A stretch of 36,731 bases of DNA from Daldinia sp. FL1419 (Eukaryota; Ascomycota; Sordariomycetes; Xylariales; Hypoxylaceae). Position 1 is the first letter of the stretch; each line of letters begins with the position of its first letter. Below, one piece after another: positions 22,113-31,312 of this stretch. The notes under the pieces were generated by a model. The model did not search any database, was not told the DNA's origin, and saw only the letters and a program-made list of their open reading frames with translations. The position numbers were made by a program, and so were the translations under genes. The stretch lies in NCBI GenBank assembly GCA_025201765.1, contig MU623569.1, forward strand, positions 1 to 36,731, written 5' to 3'.

Positions 22113-22773
22113 TATTCCAAACGGGGGAGGTCTAGGGATCGATAGTATATCCTATATTTTTGGTTTGCTCGTCATTTTTCAAGCAAGTCGGAGTTTACCG
22201 TATGAAGTGAGATAACCAATAGCGCATATTATGCGTCAGCCATTCGGATTCTAGATAGCGGAACGTGAGTGGCAGTTGAATCCGTGGTGAGCCGTACCGC
22301 CGGAACATTGGCATGATCCTCGAGGCTCTCGGGAGTATAGATCCAAATGACTTAATACGAGGTGCTATGCTATGCGCGCTTGCAGATGTATTTGAGGCCG
22401 TAGGTAGAGTTTACGTACATTATGCACATAATGACGACTTGTCCGAGGCTTATGCTGCCTTAACATGGGCTAATTCTACGAGGCACATCGTGCTACGGTT
22501 CAGCTGGAATCTTCTTAAAAGCGAAACGAGTGTAAGTGGAAATATATCAAGGTACAGAATTCTAAAGAATACCTCAATTCGCCACGATAGAAGTACCTAG
22601 GTACATTGAATGGCATGACGCAATAAGCCAGGACTCGTAAGCCGGAAATGTACCACCGTCCTTTTAACCACCTAGCCACCTAAACCGTGTTCTAATTACG
22701 CCTAGACCATTCCTATTTCTACTCGCCGGTCCCATCCCGCGCGCACCCGTGGTGCCACCGTTTCTTCCCTACG
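22113..22773. other. Intergenic between ADA2 and the O-fucosyltransferase-like gene
   Basis: This 661-bp spacer contains one ATG-started open frame of 95 codons (22313-22600, plus) with no recognisable domain, signal peptide or membrane segment. I do not call it a gene, though it could be a small orphan protein. The last 100 bp are C-rich and likely contain the promoter of the next gene. Confidence 0.45.
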
Positions 22774-24171
22774 ATGGTAATTGGTTATCAAACGATTGTA
22801 GGCTTCATGCCGCGTCGAAACCTTCTCCTCCCGACCATTTGTATAGTCCTCCTTATCGCAGCGTGGACTTTTCGATCACCTGCTCCCGCTATCGAAAGAT
22901 GGCTTGACACCTCCGCTATTCGAGGCACTAAATCACTAACCACATCACCGTCGCCCCCGTCCTCGAACGGTTCTCCTACTCTACCCCAAACCGATGTTGA
23001 CCTGTCCTCTCCCGACGCGCCCTTCGTCGGTTGGCCGTTGCAAAGGGTATGCAAGGAGGCCGAGTGGGTACAAGGCTTAGTTTACATTTGCGATAATAAT
23101 TCAGGTGGCATCGGTAACATACGAAATTATATCCAGACTTGCATAAGATATGGTCTCGAAGCAGGCGCCACGGGCCTTGTCGTGCCCAAGATCCGAAAAC
23201 GCAACGAGACAGACTTAGCCGATCTCTTTACCGACTATCTACCTCTCGAATACATGTTTGACGAGAAGCACTTCAAAGACGCCTTCACCACCCACTGTCC
23301 TCAGATTACTCTCTACGACAGTATCAAGGACATACCCGGTGTTAGTAGCAAGCCCAACATCGAGCATATCACTCCAAAGAAGTTTGGGAATCGCGAAGGT
23401 TGCGATTGGCGAGATCAGAATCGCCACACGGACCGCTTCGGCGATAGGTTCCGCAGGTGGCTGAACGATCCCAAAAATGGGCATCCTCCGCCATCGCAGG
23501 ATCGTCCGCGGCTGATTCGTTTCAACTGGGGGGTCCTATGGGACTGGCAGATCTATCGCGACGGTCCCGAATTTGCGAATACGTTTGGTAATATCCTGAA
23601 ACTGAACGAACAACTGCTCCGCCTAGGCGAGATTACATTAGAAAAGATGCGCGCCTATGCGAAGGCTAATGGAGTAGAGGACGGCAAGTTTCTCGGCGTA
23701 CACTTAAGGACGGAGAGTGACGCCCTAAGTTTCTGGCCGACTTACGCTACTCAGACGGAAGCCTATCTAAAACAAGCTACCAAACGAGGCTTCGAAGCGG
23801 CGTACATAGCTACAGGAGACCCCTTGGAGGCACAAAACTTTGCAGGCGCGGCCATCGAGATGGCGCAGATGAGAGTGGTTAGCAAGACAGACTTGCTAGA
23901 AGATGATGATCTAGAGGAGCTAGAGTCGTTGAGCTGGGACCAACAGGGTCTAATCGATCTAATAGTCTTGTTAGGAAGCGACTACTTTGTGGGCACGATG
24001 CCAAGTAGCTTCTCGATTTACATAGCAATGAAGCGACATTTAAAGACGGAAGGCATATACACGAGACCTTATAAGGTCGGATCAGAAGGAGATGGGCTAT
24101 CATATCTTGTAGGTAACTACGAGAAGTACTGGGAAGGTTGGCTCTACATGTGGGATGGTATGTGGCCTTGA
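22774..24171 (+). CDS. Type II membrane protein, GDP-fucose O-fucosyltransferase-like
   Basis: A single uninterrupted exon of 465 aa. A signal anchor lies at about 17-33 (LLLPTICIVLLIAAWTF), followed by a Ser/Pro/Thr-rich stem, so the catalytic part would face the Golgi or ER lumen. GGIGNIRNYI (111-120) fits the donor-binding glycine loop, GVHLRTESDAL (308-318) matches the HxRxExD-type motif of the O-fucosyltransferase superfamily, and FVGTMPSSFSIYIAMKR near 405 matches its C-terminal Ser/Thr motif. The sugar donor and acceptor in fungi are not established, so only the superfamily is claimed. Two in-frame starts exist (22774 and 22807); the first has A at -3 and is used, while the second would begin directly before the anchor (MPRRNLLLP). 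Confidence 0.75.
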   Translation: MVIGYQTIVGFMPRRNLLLPTICIVLLIAAWTFRSPAPAIERWLDTSAIRGTKSLTTSPSPPSSNGSPTLPQTDVDLSSPDAPFVGWPLQRVCKEAEWVQGLVYICDNNSGGIGNIRNYIQTCIRYGLEAGATGLVVPKIRKRNETDLADLFTDYLPLEYMFDEKHFKDAFTTHCPQITLYDSIKDIPGVSSKPNIEHITPKKFGNREGCDWRDQNRHTDRFGDRFRRWLNDPKNGHPPPSQDRPRLIRFNWGVLWDWQIYRDGPEFANTFGNILKLNEQLLRLGEITLEKMRAYAKANGVEDGKFLGVHLRTESDALSFWPTYATQTEAYLKQATKRGFEAAYIATGDPLEAQNFAGAAIEMAQMRVVSKTDLLEDDDLEELESLSWDQQGLIDLIVLLGSDYFVGTMPSSFSIYIAMKRHLKTEGIYTRPYKVGSEGDGLSYLVGNYEKYWEGWLYMWDGMWP

Positions 24172-24767
24172 GACATATCTTTAGTGCATGTAGAATAGCA
24201 TATTAACCTAGATGGGTGGCATCATAAAGATAGAGAGCTATGACTTTTAGTAATGGTGTTGGTACTTATACGTTGTGAAAAGGGTGCGGATTAGGTACCT
24301 TCCAGACAAGTCTAACCCAGGGGGTATCTAAGCATAGGTAAGTTACCTTTAGGTGGACGTAAAGGGGCAGATACACGTGTAGACGATATTTACTTATGTA
24401 TATAAACATACATGGTACCTAGGTAGGTTAGTAATCAAGGAGGCAAACATGCCTTAGGTACATAGGTACATGTACCTCCCCGTAACCACATATAGGTACC
24501 TAGGTACTTACTAGCCTAACGTACCTATTATACCATGTACCTAGGTAGGTACCTAGGTAATCTTCTAGGTTAACCTAATAATATGGAAGTTCTACTACCC
24601 CATAAGGGCTGAGCAGAGCTCAAGTAACCTAGAACTAACTAACTTGAGTTCGACCCAAGTTTGCAACTTTTATCTTAACTTTACATTATCTTCACTAGAC
24701 GACACTCTAGCTCCCGTTTGGTTTTCCACACGTAGATACCAGCCAGCCTACACCAAGACATCGGGCA
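24172..24767. other. Intergenic, rich in TACCTAGGTA palindromes
   Basis: No gene is seen in these 596 bp. Between about 24290 and 24580 the sequence is the densest part of the window for GGTACCTA, CCTAGGTA and TACCTAGG words, many of them self-complementary, so the region can form several overlapping small hairpins. Confidence 0.7.
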
Positions 24768-25450
24768 ATGTTCAAAATGTCTGCGGCGACTATCTCCAAC
24801 CTACCACGCATCACGGCGTCAAAGCTAGGGGGAATGCTTCTCGCCACCGTAGACGATATGCCCTCGGACTCCAGGATAGCTATTGTAGACGTGCGAGATG
24901 ACGGTATGTTTTGCATCCCTACTTTACTTTGTCAACCCATTCTTTAGCTTTCATCTCTAAGGTTCTCAACTAAGTAAAGAAACACCTATCGACTGATAAG
25001 TTCAATTGGGCTTGATCCGATTCATCTTACATCATTCATTAACATGCCTACTAACATATACCTTCCATCTGGTGCGCAGACCATATAGGCGGGCACATAA
25101 AGGCGTCGCTACATTTCCCTAGCCGTAGCCTTGACGCCACCATGCCCACCCTGCTACGCAAACTTGCCGATAAGGAGGTGGTCGTCTTTCACTGCGCCCT
25201 GAGCCAGCAGCGCGGTCCTAGCGCCGCTCTCAGATACCTCAGGGAAAGGAAGGCCGCTAGTGCTGCTGCTACCGCGGTGAAGAAGGCTGCAGAGGATAAA
25301 GAGGCTGAGGAGGAGGTCAGTGCGTCCAAGCAACAGCAAGTCTACATTTTAGATAGGGGCTTCGTCGGCTGGCAGGAGCTTTTTGGCCGAGACGACCGTC
25401 TCACCGAGGGCTATAGAGAGGATATATGGGAGGACTCATTTAGACCATAA
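24768..25450 (+). CDS. Rhodanese-fold CDC25-type phosphatase / arsenate reductase (Ibp1/Acr2-like)
   Basis: Two exons, 24768-24903 and 25080-25450, joined over a 176-nt intron (GTATGT, branch ACTAAC, acceptor GCAG); the product is 168 aa. The join restores the rhodanese motif IAIVDVRDDDHIGGHIKASL. The active-site loop is HCALSQQRGP around Cys84, a HCX5R signature shared by CDC25 phosphatases, Ych1/Ibp1 and the yeast arsenate reductase Acr2. VYILDRGFVGWQELFG is the usual C-terminal rhodanese strand and helix. Between them lies an extra Ala/Lys/Glu-rich segment (about residues 100-130). Whether it dephosphorylates a protein or reduces arsenate cannot be told from sequence, and no arsenite transporter gene is nearby. 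A second in-frame ATG three codons later (24777) may be the true start. Confidence 0.87.
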
Positions 25451-26497
25451 ATCGCGGCTAGTAGTCTATAGCTTTAGAGATTGGCATCCTCTCTGTCGAG
25501 ATGGGTTGGGAAACATCCCTTTTCGGCCAGCGTAGTTACGGATCATATTCGGCAAGCCTATTCTATCGAAACATAAACCCAGCCAACTCACGGGCGCTTG
25601 TAATACTTGCGCACAATACTTGGGACGCCCAATTCGGCCAATAGGCGTCACAATCAAGACGTAACATTCCCTCAGCAATCCCCATTCCTATCAAACCTTT
25701 TGGGTTGAGCCCAACTCAGCGATGAAAACAAACACTGTTCGACCTCAATATCCTAAATCTAAACTATGGTGCTGTAGGAAGTTAGATAGTTGGCGACCAA
25801 TATCTTATTAACACTCTATACTTGCTTTAATTTTTAGGGCGCCTCGTGAATCCGGATTACTTAAAACTCCGCTTCGTGCCTACGGAATCATCAAGCCGTT
25901 CGGAAAAGAGGCAGTCCTTGAGTTGCTTTTCATATTGTACGAACCCTAACAGCGTCGTACTGCGCAACGCGTTTCTTTAAAAGGAGCTCTATAATAAGGT
26001 TTAGTTCACCATCGTCGGTCAGCGCTTGTTTGAAGCTTGTCGGCTTGGTATGTCATAACACAAACGTGTCCTTGCACTACAAAGATTGTAATATGTATTT
26101 TCCCCATCAACGCGATATAAATAGGTAACACCCACTGCATATTAAACTGGATCGACTGAAGTTGTCTCATTACCTAGGTATATAAATCGATCTCGAATTT
26201 ACCTAGGTTTCAATGCGTCTTGAAATTTACACACCAGTCTCATACTTACCAAGGGCCCAGAAGCTGTCGGCCAGAAAAGCCACATTCTTCGATATACGAT
26301 AGAAATAAGGCAAGAGAATTTAGATTTCCCCGAGAAAGGAGGCATGTTGACATATACCTATATAGAGCAACTATCAACCTAAGTCCACCATACACACACA
26401 CCCACGTATCTGGACAACCTGTCTTAGAGCTCTTTCTATCTCAGTTTCAAAAATCCTCTGGAAGAATCACAAAATTCGACATCCCGAGCTTGCAATC
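25451..26497. other. Intergenic, nothing recognised
   Basis: About 1.05 kb without a supported gene. A 70-codon minus-strand frame (25466-25678) has no domain. I found no RNA gene. A short CA-rich run (ACACACACACCCACG) lies near 26392-26406. Confidence 0.5.
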
Positions 26498-26893
26498 ATG
26501 GATCACTCACGCACAAACGGCGAAAGGCTTTCCCGTCGTGTCTCTATCAGTTCGCTTCCAAGGCTGAGCCGAGCGACTACATTCGATATAGAGATGCACT
26601 ATTTTATGAAACACGTCCGCCATCGAGCCCGGAAAGCAGGAAAGTCCTGCAAGCAAATTTTTAGTTTCATCACGAGGTTCCTTAAATACATCGCCTTTGC
26701 TCCATGCTCCCCCATCGTGTGCTTTTTCGTCGTTGCAGATAAAGTCGTAATGTCTATGCAACACGAGCCCTCAGATGGAAGCATGGGTGAGATTTCGGCT
26801 GAAATTATCGATTTTCCGTATCCAGAATATTTTACCGACAATTACGACGCTATAATCACCAGTACGCGAGAAGTTGAGGGTAAAATAGCCTAG
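26498..26893 (+). CDS. Small hypothetical protein, 131 aa
   Basis: An ATG-started single-exon frame. The N-terminal half is basic (Arg/Lys/His-rich, around HVRHRARKAGKSCKQ). A moderately hydrophobic segment follows at about 64-87 (YIAFAPCSPIVCFFVVADKV), and the C terminus is acidic, ending in TREVEGKIA. It resembles no family I know. A membrane segment is possible but weak. The frame could also be chance in a gene-poor 3-kb stretch: it has no intron, and coding evidence is limited to its length and proper start. It should be treated as an orphan candidate. Confidence 0.35.
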   Translation: MDHSRTNGERLSRRVSISSLPRLSRATTFDIEMHYFMKHVRHRARKAGKSCKQIFSFITRFLKYIAFAPCSPIVCFFVVADKVVMSMQHEPSDGSMGEISAEIIDFPYPEYFTDNYDAIITSTREVEGKIA

Positions 26894-28646
26894 AGGATGG
26901 TTAAATACTTGGGGCTTTGGTCTAATAGTACTACGCCCAGGATGTGATGGTCTCGAGCTTTTTATCGAGGGTATCACGAAGCGGGCCAAGAAGCGAAGAG
27001 ACAACAACGTTGTTCCGCGAGGAACACTATCTACTAGCTATAGAAACCATACATATAGAATAAGTCCATTGTTCTATGTGTCGTACAAGGCTAACCGTTT
27101 CACTCGTTGGCAAATGATGATTTATGGAACACAAATTTTATGGAATTACGGTGGTCAGGCGGCATAGGTCTAGTCCAAATCACAAGGGTTGGGCTTCCTA
27201 CCAGCCGGATATGCATATATAAGGGGTTTGGGGAATAAAGAGAACTTCTACGACATCATATGCAAATGTAACCACTGGCCAGGAACTGCATGATAGTATT
27301 TATGAGATATACGCCAACATATTTTGAGGTAAATACCTCCGTCTTGTCTATTATCATCTATCGGAGATCTTCAGTAACTCAGTTATTGCCGGTTATCTAG
27401 CATATCTTCAAACGCGACGTAAATCCTGCTAGTTAATAATACTCCCGGGTATTGTTGTTGCTCCTACTATTAACGTAGTTAGGGTAGTGGCTTGAAAAAA
27501 GTTCAAACTACTAAGGTGAGTACTTACCCAGGTAAGAGGTAGGTATCTCGACATAACCGCCGTCTGACTTTGGCTTCGACTACGAGGAGTATATCAATTA
27601 TTCCTCCATGTTACGAAAAGTCGATAAAGCTATTTATATTCCTGATTATATAGGTACCTAACTACGGACCTATCTAGAGTACTTAAAAACGAGGATTGCC
27701 TTGAATGTAGGTAGTTTCTTTACTAAGTGTTGTCGAGCTTCATCTCGTTATTCGTTACCACCCGTTAAAATAGGTACCTACTAACATTTATTAATGTTTC
27801 TAACGGCTAAGTAAAACCTAATGTGTGTCTAGCTGGCTCCCCCTGAGGTGAGGGTAGAGTACATGACCAACTCCCTTTCTTTTCTTCTTGCTGATCCGAA
27901 GCATCGATATTTAGAAAGTCTTTGAAAAGGGCTTATAAATATGTGGATTGACACCATGGCTTATATCTGAATCGTAAGAATCCATTTTACCATTTTGTTT
28001 CATATTTCAATTACACAGTGAATTCTCAGTTCTTAGGCACCCGCCAGACGTGCACGCACCTTAAACTTATGCCATATATATAGCTGCCTATGTAGGTAGT
28101 TATAGCTTTTCGAGTAAATAAGGCTGATGCTACAAATGGGAAAAGAGATAGGTACCAAATATTCTAGGATTTAGGATAGGAATATCTATCTATCTACCTG
28201 GAATGAATATCAAACAAACATCCAAGTCAAGGCTTAGAACGTAGAGATCTAGTTCGTGTGTATTATAATGAGCCCTATGGAAGCCTGTAGGACTTTGATC
28301 CGCACGTTACTCTTACGGCGGAGGGAAAAGTAGGCAAAAGTACTGGCTTCGCTTAGAATTCGAGGACTCTTTGCCCATGATGCGGTTTTTCTATTTTCAT
28401 GGTCAATAGTATCTGACAGCCCCATTTGACTTTCATTAAGCTCTAGCCTGCGATACCAATCGGGACTGCTCACTACCTAGGTAGGTATGTATAATCATCC
28501 TACCTGGTAATTCCAAACCCATCTTCTTTCCGAAGTGGCCTTCGTAGTCCTATTTACTGCAAATCCTGAATAATCAAAGAACCCCATCTAGGTATACTTA
28601 CCCATATTTCATATTTTTCCACGTAAACCGTATCGTCATTTCATGT
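26894..28646. other. Intergenic, gene-poor stretch
   Basis: About 1.75 kb with no supported gene. TACCTAGGTA-like words occur near 27530, 27650, 27770, 28150 and 28475-28490. A 74-codon minus-strand frame at 28249-28473 has no domain. The region lies downstream of the aldehyde dehydrogenase gene. Confidence 0.5.
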
Positions 28647-30149
28647 TTATAATTTCGAGAACGCGGTCGGTACGCTCCCGCCCATTTCGACCAATGTACT
28701 TTTATTCCTAACCCACGCATCGAGTCCTCTCTTCCCATTTTCCACTCCAACGCCGCTTAGCTTCCAACCACCCACCGCCATCTCTGCGGGACTCTCGCCC
28801 CAGGTATTTATCCAAGTAATTCCGGCCTCGAGCTTCGAGATGACGCTGTGGCACAGGTCAATATCGCGACCCACGACCCCAGCCGCGAGCCCCAACTCTG
28901 TGGCGTTGGCGCGCTGAACCACTTCGTCAACTGTGTCGTACGACAGGATAGTCATTACGGGCCCAAATATCTCTTCCTTCACTATGGTCATTTCGTCTGT
29001 ACAGTCCGTAAAAACCGTCGGTTGGACCCAGTAGCCCTCTTTCAGTTCGGGAGGTATGTTAGCTGGCTGTTCTAGCCCTCCGCTTAGCAACGACGCCTTA
29101 TCCTGCTCAATACCCTGGCGTACGTACTGAATCACCTTGTCGTAATGAATTTTGCTGCTGAGAGGCCCGAAATTGGTCGCCGGATTAAAGAGGTCGCCCG
29201 CTCGGACTAATTTAATCTTCTCGAGAAGTGTGTGCTCGAACGACTTCTTCATGGGGTTCGGGACGAATACCCGCGTACCGTTCGTACAGACTTGGCCGGT
29301 ACTAAAGAAATTGGCCATCATAGCTACATCCACGGCTTGTTCTACGGTCGCATCTGGAAGGACGACTAGCGGGCTCTTGCCGCCTAATTCCATGGTCACA
29401 TACTTCATCCCCCCGGCCGCGGCACCAGCTACCTTCATCCCAGTACTGACCTGTCCGGTGAAACTAACCTTTGCGATAGCGGGGTGTCTCGTCAGATAGG
29501 ACCCAACGTCGCCACCGCCGTATACGACATTAAAGACGCCATCAGGAAGGCCAGCCTTACGATAGAGATCGGCTAGATACTCGGCGTGCAGTGGCGTAAA
29601 CTCGCTCGGTTTGTAAACCATGCAATTCCCGGCTGCCAAGCAGGGTGCGGACTTCCAAAGGGCTATCTGGATCGGATAGTTCCAGGCCCCAATCCCAGCG
29701 CATACACCCAGGGGTTCTTTGGAGGTGTATACCATAGCCGACGGCCGAAGGCGAAAAGATTCACCATTTAATCCGCCGCTGGCTACTAGGCTTGCATAAT
29801 ATTCGAGAACATCCGCCCCCGTGGTAATATCTACCGTTGACGTTTCCGAGAAGGGTTTTCCGGTGTCGATGGTCTCGACACGCGCGAGGGCATCATTATA
29901 CTCGCGCAAAAGAGCAACGGCTTGTTGTAGAATGCGCGCCCTTTCCACGGCGGGAGTGCGAGACCAGGACGGAAATGCTTCTTGGGCCGACTGGATCGCA
30001 GCATCAACAGACTTGGGCGAGGAGCTATGAATCTTACAGACGGCCTTTCCGGTTGACGGGTCGATGGACTCGAAACTGCCCGAGGACGGTGCCAAAGGCC
30101 GCGGATGCCCCGCGTAAAATGCGTGTCGGTCCATATCCCTAAACTCCAT
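28647..30149 (-). CDS. Betaine aldehyde dehydrogenase, predicted peroxisomal
   Basis: A single exon of 500 aa, normal for aldehyde dehydrogenases. Catalytic residues are present: Glu254 in TMELGGKSP and Cys288 in GQVCTNGTRVFVP; Asn157 in GAWNYP and Lys180 in VYKPSE also match. FTGQVSTG (230-237) is the NAD-binding loop. The closing motif WGESPAEMAVGGWKLSGVG resembles betaine aldehyde dehydrogenases. The expected reaction is betaine aldehyde to glycine betaine with NAD+. The C terminus is SKL, a canonical type 1 peroxisomal targeting signal. The gene is divergent from a choline oxidase/dehydrogenase-type gene, which supplies the aldehyde and strengthens the substrate assignment. The start ATG has A at -3; a second in-frame ATG five codons later is possible. 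General aldehyde specificity cannot be excluded. Confidence 0.93.
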   Translation of the reverse strand: MEFRDMDRHAFYAGHPRPLAPSSGSFESIDPSTGKAVCKIHSSSPKSVDAAIQSAQEAFPSWSRTPAVERARILQQAVALLREYNDALARVETIDTGKPFSETSTVDITTGADVLEYYASLVASGGLNGESFRLRPSAMVYTSKEPLGVCAGIGAWNYPIQIALWKSAPCLAAGNCMVYKPSEFTPLHAEYLADLYRKAGLPDGVFNVVYGGGDVGSYLTRHPAIAKVSFTGQVSTGMKVAGAAAGGMKYVTMELGGKSPLVVLPDATVEQAVDVAMMANFFSTGQVCTNGTRVFVPNPMKKSFEHTLLEKIKLVRAGDLFNPATNFGPLSSKIHYDKVIQYVRQGIEQDKASLLSGGLEQPANIPPELKEGYWVQPTVFTDCTDEMTIVKEEIFGPVMTILSYDTVDEVVQRANATELGLAAGVVGRDIDLCHSVISKLEAGITWINTWGESPAEMAVGGWKLSGVGVENGKRGLDAWVRNKSTLVEMGGSVPTAFSKL

Positions 30150-31312
30150 TGTGCATCAATGGGGTATCACGCTACCAACTTGATGCTATAGCTTCCGCAG
30201 TTGAATCTTCGGAGAGGAGCGTGAGATTTGAAATGTGTGGCTTGTAGTGTTGAGTACCTGGAAACTGATTTGAGAGTGGAGAGGATAGGGTGTGTTTCTA
30301 TCTCTACTATGAACAAGGAGTCCCCTTGGTACGAAATATTGCTAGAATACAAACTAGAGTAAATTCGGTGCGTGTATACGAAGCTATCGGTGTAACTAGG
30401 ACCTGAAACACGCACTTCGGACGTGGATATCGATTGGGTCGGCCCGGATAAAGATTCACGTCATCAAGTGGATAAGAACGCGGTGTTTGTTGGCGGCGTT
30501 GGCACTTTGCGGCCCCACGAACGAACCCCGCCGGATTGTTCCCAAGCTGATGCCTCGTGACATCGATCTCCCAAGTCTCAGCTGGGAACCTCGGGCTGAC
30601 AGGCAACTTAACCGTTTTCGTACCTAGCGTAGATTGCGTCTTTGATAGACTTCGAGAAGAGGGTCAAACAGTTTAGCAAGCAAACGTTAAAAAGGGCGGA
30701 CTTTTTTTTTTTTTTTTTTTTCCCCAAGTATGTAGGTGGGTTAAGCGGGTTGACAAGACTGGTTGGCATTAGCCAAGCGCATACATAGCAGGTCAGTGGA
30801 TTGGCTAGGAGCTCATCTTTACCCAACCAAGAATAGACCAAGCCGCGAGATCGCCCTATATCCGTTTGTGCTCCCCACAGCGTGTGCTTCTTTGACCGGT
30901 AGCCCGGCCACGATTCGGACGAGTCAGGCAAGTCAGGCCATTCACCGCTCCGCGCAAAAGATTTTTGCTGCACGCATACAACTCATGTAACCGTAGGCCA
31001 GCGTTCCTAGTGGGCCGATTGTAAAGGATCAAGCTTGTCAGGGTCCATACCTCAAAATTTGTATGGCAACTGACCGAGTCCCGAACCGCCTTGGCAGCTC
31101 TCCTATGGAATTCGCCGAGGGGTTCGAAAGACTAATTAATAGGTCTTAACTGCCACATGGCAGAGTGTTGTCTTGCTGACTTGTAATATCACAGGACCTG
31201 TAGCTCGAGATACGTGTCTAGCCTATCTCCAGTTATTTCCGAGGTGTTCTTGGTAGAAGAAACCCCCTACCGGGAAAAGTACAACAGAAGAAGGAGAGAA
31301 AGAAAAAGAAAG
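30150..31312. promoter_or_regulatory. Shared divergent promoter of the choline-to-betaine gene pair
   Basis: This 1163-bp spacer lies between the starts of two genes of one pathway, so it is a likely place for common control. It contains a 20-nt T homopolymer at 30702-30721. The plus-strand leader just before 31313 is A/G-rich (about 31284-31312). Open frames of 75-121 codons in the spacer lack domains. No named regulator site can be assigned by eye. Confidence 0.6.
30702..30721. repeat. T20 homopolymer tract
   Basis: Twenty consecutive T residues sit near the middle of the divergent promoter. Long poly(dA:dT) tracts disfavour nucleosomes and are common in fungal promoters. Confidence 0.95.

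Noticed and set aside
22313..22600. 95-codon frame between ADA2 and the fucosyltransferase-like gene
   Set aside because: It has a proper ATG but no motif, no membrane or signal segment and no intron-linked extension; not strong enough to call.
15526..24171. Lipid, galactose, chromatin and glycosyltransferase genes considered as one biosynthetic cluster
   Set aside because: The genes are standard housekeeping functions with no core synthase, transporter or pathway regulator; the neighbourhood is ordinary.
26220..26567. 115-codon plus-strand frame overlapping the small hypothetical gene
   Set aside because: It starts at TTG, is compositionally unlike a protein, and overlaps a frame with a true ATG.
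30702..30721. T20 tract considered as a Pol III terminator of a small RNA gene
   Set aside because: No A-box or B-box is recognisable upstream on the plus strand, and on the other strand the tract is poly(A). A promoter homopolymer is more likely.
31110..31135. GGGGTTCGAAAGAC considered as a tRNA B-box
   Set aside because: The flanking sequence does not fold into a cloverleaf and lacks an A-box and acceptor stem.
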